Assembly: GCA_949987565.1 (NCBI GenBank)
Contig: OX465107.1
Coordinates: forward strand, 2,068,684 to 2,132,683
DNA: 64,000 nucleotides
Reading direction: 5' to 3'
Source of the DNA: Luidia sarsii
Taxonomy: Eukaryota; Echinodermata; Asteroidea; Paxillosida; Luidiidae
The notes under the pieces: model-generated
Seen by the model: only the letters and a program-made list of their open reading frames with translations
Told to the model about the DNA's origin: nothing
Database searches by the model: none
Shown here: one piece after another, positions 52,501 to 64,000 of the stretch
Numbering within the stretch: position 1 is the stretch's first letter
Layout: every line of letters begins with the position of its first letter
Position numbers and translations under genes: made by a program

Positions 52501-53019
52501 AAAACAACAATCCAAAACAGGGGATGCCATGTTCCAGAACATGGCCCAGAAAGACAGCTTCACCCTTTCTTCACTTCAAACCTGCTCCACTAATCGGACA
52601 CCAAATCTCAAAGCCGATTCAGACGAAAATAGAGTCTACCTACTTGTAATTCTTTCTGTAGTAGATGCAGTGCGTGATATTGGCGACATGAACGCCATAG
52701 CAGACGATGTTCAAAGGCCAAACGTACCGGCTCAATTTGCCACACCATTAACAATAATCTGTTGCCCGTTTGGGTGAGACATTATTCCATCAAACTATTA
52801 AATTCATGGCAATTTCAAGAAATCGCGATAAGCTATTCTCACTGGAGAGACAGAATGGATATCTTTTCAGACCCACATAAATATGACAGATCAGTAAACT
52901 ACAATCATCTTCACATTTCACTCTAAACTATATTTTTCATTTTTGTTTTACCTATAGAAGTACAGGTACATTGTGGAGTTTTTAAAAAAGACATTTAAGC
53001 AGTACACAAATATTGCAAA
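52501..53019. other. Gene-free stretch
   Basis: Nothing recognised. Confidence 0.45.
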
Positions 53020-53050
53020 CTGCAGGCCCAACTGTCAGGCCCTCTAAAAT
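53020..53050 (+). repeat. Family A end fragment
   Basis: AACTGTCAGGCCCTCTAAAATT is the outer end of the element only. Confidence 0.5.
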
Positions 53051-54960
53051 TAATAATACCTGCCTTCAAAACATAACATCGTAAAACGTTCTAAATCCTG
53101 AGCTTTACATGCACATCTAATTATGAGCAGTACATGAACTGGCGACAGCCTTTGAATATGAATGATTTGCTCCTAATTTGTGCGCAGCGCCCCGGCACAC
53201 CTGCCTGAGGAATATTCCCCACTGAGACACGATCTCCTATCCAGCCAGAATATTGTTACGTCCCCATCCCGCCTCCTCTAAGACACACCATATTGTCAGC
53301 GGAGGAGGAGGAAGAAGAGGAGGAGGAGTAGGAGGAGAAGGAGGAGAGGAGGAGGTGTGTACATCATAGCCCAGGCTAGGATATGGATTTCAGACCCCCA
53401 GGTCCCAGGGCCAGGCCATTAACATCCTTTATATCAAGCGTGTATCAACAACATATCAGGTTTTTAACCGGCGACCCCCACCACCCCCCTCCCAAGAGAG
53501 CCAATGCAGTTGGGGAACCTGTCCGACAGGCGGCCTAATGGTTCCCCGGTACCCACCATTAGTCAGCGCACCTGGGACAGGGCGGCCCGGGCCCCCCCCG
53601 CATGTTAAACTGTGAGATGTCCCGCTGTAGCCTACGCACTTTGACAGGCCACCTCAGGAATTTTGTCACCGATGCTTGCCACCACTGGGGGAGACAAAGG
53701 CACGCCAGAAAGATGAGCTTAAAAGCGACGGCAGTTTCACATACATGTACATGTGCCAAGGGAATGGGCAACAGACTTTGGCTATAAATTCCCACCTTGT
53801 CCACATGCACAAACTGCAGTGCTTTCTTTTAAAAATTGTGGAGAGCGTAACACAACTACCAATCTAAAATAACAAAATATTATGAAAGTTTTTTTCTATT
53901 TGGCAGTTTGATTGCATGTGTCATTTGTAAAACGTTTGCTAGCATTTAAAATGCATTTATTTTGCAAACACTCAAGAATATGTAAAAGTAGGACAAGACA
54001 TTTTTTTACATTTTTTTATCACAAAAACTAAGAACACTTTCCACATTTGAAAAATGTTACCCAGAAAATTGTAACCCAAATTGATTGCGGTCGGAAAGAA
54101 AAATGCCTGCAGGAATTCTTTGAAAGTTGGAAATGGACACTATATTTTTACAGCTCTTAATTTCATTATCTGAGTTTTAGGCCAACTGATGAAATGGAAG
54201 CTCCAATTTCATAGATTTATTAAAAATGTGAAAATTACCAATTATTTGTGAGGATGTTACATAATATAGTGCCTTAGACTCATCCCTTATACAACCTGTG
54301 ACTTGTGGAATATCGAGCTTCCACGTTTGCAACACACCAAACTCATTTTACTGAGCAAATCAATCAGCAGTTGCCACCTCATACTCTTCAACAACGTGAG
54401 CCAAAACACTGCATCCGGATGGAGGAGGAAGTGGAGAGGGAGAGGCAACATGCATCTATACTACATGTGTGTGTGCAGCATCTGCCAGTGTGATCTTCCC
54501 CAGTGAGGCATGCAGCCGCCAATTCAACCCGGTATTATCTTTTCATCAGGCCTAGTACCGCGAACATTTCAAAAGTGTCGGCTTGGGAATTAGCGTCTGT
54601 CATGGGCATTGACAGCTTGATCTTCTGGCCACAAATCCCTCTCCGTCTCTTCTCTTCCTCCCCTCTCTCTCTCTCTTTCCTTCTGCCTTTAAGTTTGTTG
54701 GGTTGTTTTTTTCCTCTTCATCAAGATGGAAAGAAGAGGAGGGAACAAATCCTGCCAGAGAAGATACTTTGATGGCATTCCAATGGTTCAATTTCACGGT
54801 GCTCTACTGAGACAATGATACAGACATAGACAGGGGACCTTTAGGCATTTTTGAAAGCTTCGTCTTCATCATCTAACCACAGTTTGAGGTTTGTATTTCT
54901 TATATACCCCACAACATAAAATCTGTTTTAAAGAAGCAGCCCCACTTCACTCACCGATAG
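53051..54960. other. Gene-free stretch
   Basis: Holds a GGA/GAA trinucleotide tract at about 53300-53352 and a markedly AT-rich part at 53820-54260. CTGTCCGACAGGC (53519) also occurs at 20399. No gene recognised. Confidence 0.5.
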
Positions 54961-55611
<651 letters not shown>

Positions 55612-56060
55612 AAACAAGCCTTCAAGTATGCATCCCAAGACACTAAGAAAGAGGGGCAAGGAATAGGCCGAACTCACAATCCCCCCTCACAGTATCCAGG
55701 CTCCTATTCCTCTGAACGGCAGGGGAAGCAATCCAAATGAACACATGCAAGCACAGAACATCTCGGGGGGTGGCATCACAATTGCTGATGTAATGTTTCA
55801 CAATTGCAAGCTGGCAACTATGTACGACTTGTCAGTCCACTGTCTGTGCCGTTGACATTCTCACGGGAAGAATTCAGCGCCCCGAAATGGACAAACTATG
55901 CGCATATGAAATGTGGCGCCCGGCAACCGGGTAGCCTATTTTTCATCCATGCAAATTTCAAAAAAGCAGAAGCACCCATGGAAGGCTTCGGACTGTCAGC
56001 ATACCATAACCAAGGAGCCCTGACTGTCTGGAGTTATATCACATCATAGATAATAGATAT
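55612..56060. other. Gene-free stretch
   Basis: Nothing recognised. An 81-codon frame at 55804-56049 is unremarkable. Confidence 0.45.
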
Positions 56061-56338
56061 AGATATCATATCATGTATGTTATATCTATCTATGATGCAA
56101 CCGCAATACATTATTCAAATCTAATTCACGACCTCGACCAGCTCGGTGGTCAATTGGTTAAGACGTCTGCACTAGAAAGCAGAAGTCGTGGGTAAAAATC
56201 TCGCACGAGCTGCCTGAAATGTTTTCATCAGACATCGAGGCAAAGCACTGAGCACTCCATGCTTATCACGTCAAAAAGGGCAAACCCTTGTTGAATTACA
56301 TTCTTCTCGACACAAACATCATGTTATATCTATAATAT
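56061..56338 (+). repeat. Family S, copy 2
   Basis: Upstream ATCTATCTATGATGCAACCG and TTCAAATCTAATTCACGACC match the DNA before the head at 45.77 kb. Head CCAGCTCGGTGGTCAATTGG (A box), CTGCACTAGAAAGCAG (anticodon arm), weak B box GGGTAAAAATC, body GGCAAAGCACTGAGCAC, tail AGGGCAAACCCTTGTTGAAT. Confidence 0.78.
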
Positions 56339-56493
56339 CTGGGGTGGATTTCACAAAGCCTTACAATGCATCGTAACTCAACTTACGATGGATAACCTAT
56401 CGTTAGCTGTGATACACGGTATGATTTCTGTGCATCGTTCATCGTCTTACGATTGATCGTAAGTTAAGATGAGTTTGGTTGAATTGAAAGCTG
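56339..56493 (+). mobile_element. Family C, copy 5
   Basis: GGGGTGGATTTCACAAAGCC, ATGCATCGTAACTCAACTTA, CGATGGATAACCTATCG, CATCGTCTTACGATTGATCG and GAGTTTGGTTGAATTG. Inserted between two family S pieces. Confidence 0.87.
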
Positions 56494-56549
56494 GAGTGTT
56501 AGCAAATGCATAATACACGATTCCGTTCTTGCCTTTTTCTTTTCTTTTT

Positions 56550-56680
56550 CCACCAGGCATCGGAGCAAAGCACTGAGCACTCAGTGCTTATCACGTCGAG
56601 CAGGGCAAACCCTCATTGAATTACACTGTCCTCGGTGCAAACTTCAAGTAATATCTATGATGTCTGGAGTGTTAGGGCTG
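56550..56680 (+). repeat. Family S, 3' part
   Basis: CATCGGAGCAAAGCACTGAG, CTTATCACGTCGAGCAGGGC, AAACCCTCATTGAATTACAC and ATATCTATGATGTCTGGAGT repeat the body and tail of the preceding copy, without a head. Confidence 0.78.
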
Positions 56681-57540
56681 TGGAGTTTCCCATGCAAGTC
56701 TACTTGGGCAGCTTCGTGCCAAACGGAAGTAATTTAGGTGACCCTCGGCGATTGCCAGTCAGCTGGGGGCTGGTCTGCCCTCCAGCTGCACGTCAGGACG
56801 GACAGAGATGACCGGTCAGAGGGGGCCGCTGGGCCTCCCTGCAGGGCCTACGGAGCAGAACCTTAAACCACAGGCGCCCTCCAGGAAGGTGTGATGTTGA
56901 TTATATCCCTAGTCATCCGGAGCATAAAAAAATATATATTACCCCTTCAGTGTAAATAAAGAGGCCTTGAATGTATACGACATGCACTTGCCACATAATT
57001 TACAATTTAATTGGAGTGCCATATGGATACAGTATATAATGGGTACTGTACTGGCTATAGAATATCTAACCCTTGCACTCCATTCTCTTTTTAGCAATTT
57101 TGATAAATCTCGATCGTCAAAACTGTTTACTCCTTAATGGAGTGCAGGGGCTGCAGTTACTGTAGCTAGCGCTGTACAATGCAGCGGATTCTGCCCTTAA
57201 TGCAGTTTCCTGTGCAAGACCGAGTATCGTTTTTTTTTTTCCCCAACCTTAGTGGAGACTGTCTGTCATGGACAGCTTCTTATCGTATGCAAAACGCCCG
57301 CCCGCATAAATATCAAGTCAATTCCCATTTCCTAGACTGGAGCGAAGCGCAACCAAGCTAGATATTCCCCCCTCCCCGATCCTCCCTCTCCACTGCTCAA
57401 CCAAATTATCTATCCATCTAGAAGAAAAAAAGGTTTCTCACTTCCCTTTCCCTTCCCTACCCCTTCCTCCTGCTAAGATTTCCTGGGAGGCATTTCCTGT
57501 TGCTCCGGGCAGCTTGCAACTGGGTTCAACCACCCACCCC
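56681..57540. other. Gene-free stretch
   Basis: TGCCAAACGGAAGT ... TTGCCAGTCAGCT (56716-56765) is a diverged counterpart of 37328-37373. No gene. Confidence 0.4.
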
Positions 57541-58080
57541 TCTATCCCTATCTCTCACTATCTGCCTCTCTCTCTCTACCTCTCTCTCACTCACTCTCTC
57601 ACTCTCACTGTCTGCCTCTCTCTCTCTCTACCTCTCTCTCACTCACTCTCTCACTTTCACTGTCTGCCTCTCTCTCTCTCTATCTCTCTGTCTCTGCCTC
57701 TCTCTCTTTCTCTCTCTCAATCTCTCTCTCACTGTCTGCCTTTCTCTCTGTCTGTCTGTATCTCTCTCTCTCTCTCCCCTCTCTCCCTCCCACACTCTCG
57801 CTCTCCCCTCTCTCCCTCTCCCATTTTCCCCCTCTCTCTGTCTCCCCGTCTCCCTGTATCCTCTCCTCCCTCCCCCTCTTCCTCTCCCCTCTCTCCCTGT
57901 CTCCCCATCTTCGTCTTCCTCTTCCTCTCTCCATTTCTCCCTCCCTCCCTTCATCGCCCCTTTCCCCTTCGTCTCTCCTCAGTCCCCTTTTTCCTCGTCT
58001 TCCTCCCCGTCTCCCCATCTCATTGTATCCTCTCCTCCCTCCCCTCCCTCTCTCTCTCTCTCCCCCCCTCCCCCACCCCC
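57541..58080. repeat. CT-rich microsatellite tract
   Basis: Pyrimidine-rich on +. The first 200 bp is built from a block CACTCACTCTCTCACT, GTCTGCCTCTCTCTCTC of about 60 bp repeated at least three times. The rest is CTCCC-type. Confidence 0.92.
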
Positions 58081-58242
58081 TTTCACCATCTTCACGCCTG
58101 TTGCTGTCAAATTAAACAGTGCAGGGCAATGACATTTCCACTGGGCCGGATTCCATGAGTGTGTTCTGAGAGTGCATATCCAGGCCAGTCTGCTGTGCCA
58201 CTAGAAGAGAGTCAGAAACAGAAAACCCTGATCTCAACCCCC

Positions 58243-58265
58243 CCCCCCACACACACACACACACG
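58243..58265. repeat. (CA)n microsatellite after a C-run
   Basis: About eight CA units immediately after C10. Confidence 0.85.
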
Positions 58266-58494
58266 CACTTATTTCAACCGCAGGTAATGCAGGAGAGAGA
58301 AATGTAATCGAGCAGGGCTTTCTAAAAAAAAAGTGGGGAGGGAGGACTTTAAGATCTGTGGTTGCAAGACTAACTATGAGAGCTATCCTCTGCTTTGTTC
58401 TTTATTCTCGTAGGACATTGGAATTTCAATTCCTTTGGGGGAGGGGAGGATGCCAACTTGTAGTCATGATAAAAATAGAAAGCTGGAGGCAAAA
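58266..58494. other. Unclassified
   Basis: Nothing recognised. Confidence 0.35.
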
Positions 58495-58522
58495 TGGTTT
58501 GATCCTAGCTTCCTCAAAGGCA
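58495..58522 (-). repeat. Family A remnant
   Basis: GGTTTGATCCTAGC then TTCCTCAAAGGCAGAATT. The stem loop is deleted. Confidence 0.5.
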
Positions 58523-58837
58523 GAATTATTTTACAACCTTTTTTTAGAGATTTCCAAATCTGCTCATGTAGTGAGAATGCAGTTTGCAACATGTTTGCAT
58601 ATCACTCACATTATTGATTCCATTTTGTATCATTTCAAGTAGAATTATACAAACAGTATCTTCTGTCATTGGATTCAATAATCTCACAGGAAATATGACC
58701 TTTACTTTAGCTTTTTTTTTTAGTTGTCTCTCCTTAAATTACAGATACATTTTTGGTGGGGTGTGTGTGGGGGTGCCAAATTGAACAGGTTGTGACTCAA
58801 GCATAAAAAAGGGAAGTATTATTACATCAGCAAAATT

Positions 58838-58930
58838 TCAAGGGCCTGAGGGGACCAATGTTGCAATCAAGCATGGAGTTTCCCTTTGGGATAGGTCCTG
58901 AGCACTAGGTTCAAGACGACAGGCCCTGTA
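58838..58930. repeat. Possible degenerate family A foldback
   Basis: TTCAAGGGCCTGAGGGG at one end and GACGACAGGCCCTGTACATT at the other, with CCCTTTGGGATAGGTCCTGA between, resemble decayed inverted arms. Confidence 0.35.
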
Positions 58931-60046
58931 CATTTCTGAAGATTAGCATTCTAGGCCATTCAAATCAGTAAAAGCAGCTTGTAACATTCTTGTAGTAGTA
59001 CTTAAACACGCAAGTATTATGAACATTTGCCCTGACTGGATGTGATAATCCAACAGTTGGTGAATTAACTCTAAGGGCATCAACCATGAGATCTTCGCCA
59101 TTTTTTAAGCACAATCGGTCCAACATTCATCATTATTGATAAACTACATGTATAAATCCCCTTGTGAATGCATGTGTAGTACTTCCAGAACCTCAAAGAC
59201 AAGAATTGAAACTGAAATATCCAGGGGGACAAAATGAGGGCCGGCTAAAAAATAACCACTGTAAGAAATGAATCTGACAAAGACACAAACATCAAGCGCC
59301 TTTCACGTGGCCCCCCTTGTATGGTGCAGATGTATGGCCTTCAGCGTGTTGACTGACCTGATCAAACATACATGGACCAACCAGGGGTTGGATATGATAT
59401 GCATCTTGAAGGGGGATATCTCTGTTTTAAGTCGAGGGGATGGAGGGTAGAGGGATAGGGAGGTGGGGTGGACCGTAGAGGCCAACCCGCAAGAGAGAAT
59501 TCCAGTCCAGTCTCAGCACTTTGCCTGTCACTTGAGGCCCGACTTTGGTGGAAGATTTCACAACGGAATCTCTAGCAGGTTTCTTTGTTGGGGGGAGAGG
59601 GGGAGGGGGGGGGCGGTCACTCTTTTTGACTCCTTGTCAAGTATGGCAAGGGTCCAGGGGACATTGACATTGATGGACTTGATGGAGGGGGGAAGGGACT
59701 AAGAAGGAAGGGTAGGGGAGGTCAGACCCTCATTGCCCTTTTATTTGCAAGAGGGCCACCTAGAGGTTCCAAAAATCTACACCCCTCCCCTTCCCCCAAA
59801 AGGTAACAACCTCAAATACTGAGGACCACCCCTGGGACCCAGGGGATCTCCCGTCCTAACGACCCCCTGACATTGTCTAACCTTTCATCCACTGGTTCTT
59901 ATACCGACCTGAGAAAAATGGGGAACAACATGTGGCAATTATCAGGTTGATTTGAAGGCTGCTCTATCACAGCTTGGCATCAATCTTTCAAGAACCTTTC
60001 ATCAAAACATAAAAAAGAGAGATGATGTGATAGCTCTTTTGCTCTT
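58931..60046. other. Gene-free stretch
   Basis: G-runs at about 59592-59612. Otherwise nothing recognised. Confidence 0.45.
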
Positions 60047-60440
60047 TCCGTCTCCCCTTCTCTCTCTCACACCAACCCTCTTCCTTCCCTCTCTCACTCA
60101 CTGAACCTCTCTCTCTTTCCTTCCCTCTCCAGTCTCCTTCCCTGTCCCTTTTAATTTTCCTCTCCTTCTCCCTTATCCTCTTCCTCTCTCCCTCACCCTC
60201 TCCCTCCCTCTCTCTCCTTCCCTCTCCCTCTCTTGATCCTTCTCCCTCCCCCTCCTCCTTTCTCTCCTTTTCCCTCTCTCTCTCATACTCCCTCTCCCTC
60301 TCCATGTCCCTCTCCCTCTCCGTTTCCCTCTCCCTCTCCCTTTTCCTCTCTCTCCCCACTCTATCCCCCTCCCCCTCCCCCTCCCTCACCTTCTCTCTCT
60401 ACCTCCCCTCTCCTTTCCACTCCCTCTCCCTCTCTGCGTA
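60047..60440. repeat. CT-rich tract
   Basis: CTCTCC/CCCTCT repeats on +, pyrimidine mirror of the GA tracts elsewhere. Confidence 0.92.
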
Positions 60441-61574
60441 CCCCCTGTAAATACCTAAATGCAACCTCAAATTTCTTTGGTAAATAGACGGGCCCTTTAA
60501 AGGACGCATAACTTAAGTGTGGCCATGCTGACACTCATTCCAAGCCTGGTTGGATCCTAATTTGGGGTTCATTTCATGCAACAAGGAAATGAAAAAAGAG
60601 GGAGCTTTCTCGACATTCTTCACGGGTCACATCTCTCCCTCCTCCGTGCGACAGAGTGTAGGTGGTTGAAGGTCAAAGACTTCAATTTTTTTTTCCATTT
60701 CAAGAGTCTTTCTGTGGTTTTTTTTTTTTTGCTCATTAGCTCATTTGAGTCGAAGTCTATAGAATGCAGCCGTCCAAAAATAGCTTTCCGCACCTCTTGA
60801 TAAAAGTACCCTATGACCAAAAAATAAATGAGTCAGCATTTTCAACACTCACGGCAGCCAAGTTCATAGGCAATTGAACTGGGTGGATGTGATTCTGTGT
60901 ACATGTTCATATTGCAGGCCTTTGATGGCCGTTAATACATCCATCAAAATGAAAGCTACACGGGCATGTATTAGGAAGCACTCCAAATTAGTAACCAAGA
61001 GGGGTTGCAATCAATAAAGCTGTCTGCATCCCCTTCTTGAGATGATCCATTTCCTCCCCGCATCTCCTTGGCAACAAACAGACACCTGTCCCAGGCTTGG
61101 TCCACCCCCCCCCCCCCCCCCGTCCTCAAAAGGGGGGGACCAATGTTACCATCTCATTGTCAGCATCAATAAAGAGCCCTGCGCGGTACGTGCAGGTGCA
61201 GATGTACGCAATATAACAATGCCGTGCGCATGTATCATAGCGTTTTCATCATCGGCGGCTAAAATGGAAACCCGCACTCCCGTAAGAGGGACGCACGGCA
61301 GCCATGGCTCATGCCACCGTCCCAGATTGGCTGATATCGATGCACCGGGAAACTGCTTAGTTTTCTTGTTGGTACATCACGTTGTGGACTCCGCAGCCCA
61401 CTGCAGAGCGACGATGGTATCTGGGATGTATAGTGTGTGTGTGGGGGGGGGGGGAGGAGAATCAGGGCCTCGCTCTTCACGCTTCACGACCCCAGTGGGA
61501 AACCCCTTGTTCCGTGAAATGAGGCCGTGAAAATGTCAGCAGAGGAGCACACATGTTGTGGAAAGTAGGAAAGG
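60441..61574. other. Gene-free stretch
   Basis: T11 at about 60718-60731, C17 at 61105-61121, G-run at 61443-61453. No gene. Confidence 0.45.
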
Positions 61575-61860
61575 GAGGGAGAGCGATAGCAGAGAGAGAG
61601 AGAGAGAGACAGAGAGAGACAGACAGAAAGAGAGGGAAGACAGAGAGAGGGGGAGAGGGAGAGAGAGGGGGAGAGAGAGAGAGGCGACAGAGAGGAAAGA
61701 GAGGGAGAGGGAAAGAGGGGGAGAGAGGAGGGGGGAGGGGAGGGGAGAGAGGAAGGGGGAAGGAAGGGGAGAGAGGGGGAGGTGAGAGAGAGAGAGAGAG
61801 AAGGGGGAGGGGAGAGGGAGGGGAGGGAGGAACTTGGAGAGGTGGAGGGCAGGGGAGGAG
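61575..61860. repeat. GA-rich tract
   Basis: GAGAGA and GGGGAG units on +. Confidence 0.93.
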
Positions 61861-62620
61861 GAAGGTTGGACCATAGGCTGGATGGCCTTAGTCTCGTCAC
61901 CAAGCCCAGGCAAGGACTTCACGCCAAGCAAGCAAGCAGCTGACTTCAACTCCACTCTCAGGCAAGCATGTGTTGAACACATGTTGGGCCAGCCTGCTGG
62001 TGTATGGAAAGAACCGACCCCCCCCCCCCCCATTCCCGGCAACTCCAGGGGGAGCAGCCAATTACCACATTGCGTAGGTGCAAAACTAACCTACAACATG
62101 ACCCTTCAAATGAGAACAAAATCTACTGAATGCCAACCTGTGACAGTTAAGGGGGAGGTTGGATGACAACCACAAAATCAAAACCAAATTTTCTGACCCA
62201 CTCCCACTACATGTAAAAGCAAACTCTCCTCCATCAGCATATTTCAGCCCGATTTAGTCCGATTATCATTGGGGCTTTTCATTCACCAAGTACAGTGCAG
62301 TGCAGGTGTGAACAGCGCAGTCAAGTTTCAGAGCTATGCAAGCCAGCACACATCAACGCGCGCACAAATCTACATAGGCACAATCGCCATTCATTTTGTT
62401 CCCCACCCCCTTGTATTGTCTTTTGGCATGTGCTTGGATTTGCTTTCGGTTTTGTTTGTCCACTGGCAGCACGATACGGAGATCCGCTGGACATTGACTG
62501 AGTATGCATTGTGGACATCGGTCTTGTGTGTTGTCACTCAGTCTGGTTGCTGCCTCTCTTAACGTAGTCTGCGTTCCCTTCCTGGATTGATGCTGTCTCT
62601 TCTCTGTATTTGTCTGAAAA
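61861..62620. other. Gene-free stretch
   Basis: C-run at about 62020-62031. Nothing else recognised. Confidence 0.45.
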
Positions 62621-62780
62621 GTTAGAGGGCATGACGGTCCAATTCTAGCAGGACCTTTCTCAAAGTGACAAGGACATACACAGACAGTCAGGGGAAGGAA
62701 AGCCCTGTCACACATGTGACAGAAGGACAAACGGGAAGGGAGTGGGATGCAGATGTACACACAAAGGGAGGGGAAATTGT
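62621..62780 (-). repeat. Family A core with diverged body
   Basis: TTAGAGGGCATGACGGTCC, AATTCTAGCAGGACC, TTTCTCAAAGTGACAAGG, then body-like AAGGACAAACGGGAAGGGAG and GATGCAGATG. A near-palindrome TGTCACACATGTGACA lies at about 62706-62721. Confidence 0.78.
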
Positions 62781-63174
62781 AATTTGTTCTAAATTTGTCA
62801 ATACCTGAAAGTACTGTTGTAATTGGGAAAAGAAATACAGGGTACACTACACCATTCGCAAATTTAACTGGAGATTAACTGAGACATGACTTACAGTGTA
62901 CATGTACTCATAAGGAAGTTTGCAATGGTGTCAGACATTCTGTGACATTTTAGCGCTCGAAAATTGGCAGAGAAAAGAGGACATTTGATGAATCGTTGGA
63001 ACAAAGAGTTCCTTTTACAATTACCGCCCTCTATGCCTGAAGAAATGTCAGCATTTCATTTTGTTTTCACATTTTCTGTCATGACATGGTTGATGGAGTG
63101 AGCTGAAACCTGTGCAGGTGTGTTGATTTATGTACACATGTATATGTATGCGTTGAGTTTGACAAAGTATGCAA
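62781..63174. other. Gene-free stretch
   Basis: Nothing recognised. Confidence 0.4.
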
Positions 63175-63250
63175 GCGATTCTTTGACCTTCGCAAATGAA
63201 CCTTAGCTTTAAATGCGATTCTTTGATCTCAGCTTTAAATGAGATAAGTC
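63175..63250. repeat. 40-bp local duplication with TCF/LEF-like words
   Basis: GCGATTCTTTGA at 63175 and 63215, and AGCTTTAAATG at about 63205 and 63232. CTTTGATC/CTTTGACC resemble TCF/LEF sites. Confidence 0.7.
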
Positions 63251-63870
63251 ACTCTTTCACATTAAAGGAGTGTACAGCTGCTGACGTCCTCGAGAGATAA
63301 AAATCCCCTCATTTCTAAGTTGCCAGGGTGACAAGTTCCTTTCGCATCGGTTCAACCGCTCACAAGCTCAATACAGCCCGTCACTGTACATGTAACTGCG
63401 GGTTTTTCTCTTTGAAGCCTCGCCGAGCCGCGAATCGAGGGAACGTGGCAATTTCCAGCTAAAACGACAGATCTCATTTCTGTTCCATTCGTGCGAGGGC
63501 CTTCAAGCCGACTGAGGGAGGGGAGAGCGGACAACCTTCGGCGCTGATTGCCTCCGCCGTCTCGTCTCTTCCTTGTTTTCAAAATGCGATATGAGAGAGG
63601 AGCGGGCAAAGCACTGGAGGCCATTTCTTGAGCGGGAGAAACGGGGAGGACGGGGCAATATTGAATTAAGACATTCTAGGGCACGCACACTCATTTGCCA
63701 ATTTCAATTTGGCAGTTGTGCAACAAAGATTTTAACAGCATTTTGTAATAGCATCTTGTTATGTGAAAGTGTCATTTCCCATAACTGCCTACGTACATGT
63801 ACATCCCCCAACCGCCCATCAAGACTTGAATTAAATAGTGGCCTAGAAGCTACTGGCCAATGAAGCTGCC
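63251..63870. other. CpG-containing unique stretch, possible regulatory DNA
   Basis: 63290-63600 has scattered CpG (GCCTCGCCGAGCCGCGAATCG, TCGGCGCTGATTGCC) and lacks repeats. No convincing frame. Weaker than the 7.55-8.33-kb block. Confidence 0.3.
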
Positions 63871-63873
63871 AAT

Positions 63874-64000
63874 GGCCACTAAAACAGCATCAGGCCACTA
63901 AAACAGCACCCGGCCACTAAAACAGCATCAGGCCACTAAAACAGCACCTGGCCACTAAAACAGCATCAGGCCACTAAAACAGCACCAGGCCACTACAACA
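63874..64000. repeat. 19-bp minisatellite with 38-bp dimer pattern (runs off end)
   Basis: Unit GGCCACTAAAACAGCAYCN, 6.7 copies. Copies alternate strictly between ending CATCA and CACC plus one variable base (C, T, A). The last partial unit reads GGCCACTACAACA. Array continues beyond the window. Confidence 0.97.

Noticed and set aside
63874..64000. CRISPR-like or telomeric array at the window end
   Set aside because: Units are contiguous 19-mers without spacers, and the unit does not resemble TTAGGG.

Overview
The window is non-coding, repeat-dense genomic DNA from an animal, most likely a marine invertebrate. Grounds for this are long pentamer and hexamer satellites, tRNA-headed short elements, several families of short foldback elements, recurrent ACATGTAC strings, and a 200-N scaffold gap. 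The overall texture resembles an echinoderm or another invertebrate deuterostome, but no gene allows a phylum-level assignment, so that is a low-confidence inference. No protein-coding gene, rRNA or functional tRNA could be supported. Long open frames are almost all shadows of simple repeats (GA/CT tracts, AGGAG, GGGCA, GAGCCA arrays) or chance frames in transposon relics. The window is best read as intergenic or long-intron sequence.

Simple-sequence arrays: purine or pyrimidine tracts lie at 3.9-4.65, 9.0-9.7, 13.7-14.4, 15.1-15.5, 16.8-17.0, 57.5-58.1, 60.0-60.4 and 61.6-61.9 kb. An AGGAG array at 18.6 kb runs into the assembly gap. A 1.7-kb AGGAG array at 42.4-44.1 kb has higher-order organisation. 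A GGGCA array lies at 50.2-50.6 kb, a GAGCCA array that reads as a Glu-Pro repeat at 55.0-55.6 kb, and a 19-bp minisatellite with a 38-bp dimer pattern runs off the right end.

Dispersed elements: I name eight families by letter. A (about 20 pieces) has a conserved core ending in GAAACGTC and a hammerhead-ribozyme-like layout. B and S are tRNA-headed SINE-like families. C is a palindromic element of about 155 bp with terminal inverted repeats. D is a foldback-prone element that carries its own GAAACGTC hairpin. E is a non-autonomous foldback transposon of about 470 bp, with two near-full copies in opposite orientation. F (about 190 bp) has a tail rich in GAGCCN/AAGCCN hexamers. G is a repeat of about 210 bp with three copies. 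A, B, C, D, F and G often sit next to each other, suggesting insertion into each other or composite units.

Possible regulatory DNA: a CpG-rich block at 7.55-8.33 kb is the best promoter or first-exon candidate. Weaker candidates are at 17.9-18.1, 35.0-35.5, 45.0-45.2, 51.0-51.1 and 63.2-63.7 kb. Five CTCF-consensus-like sites lie at 21.7, 21.85, 28.95, 37.0 and 39.66 kb. The most unusual items are the shared hammerhead-like core in families A and D, the 84-bp palindrome at 128-211, the modular AGGAG array, the in-place amplification of a family A body at 51.5-51.9 kb, and the hexamer link between family F and the Glu-Pro array.
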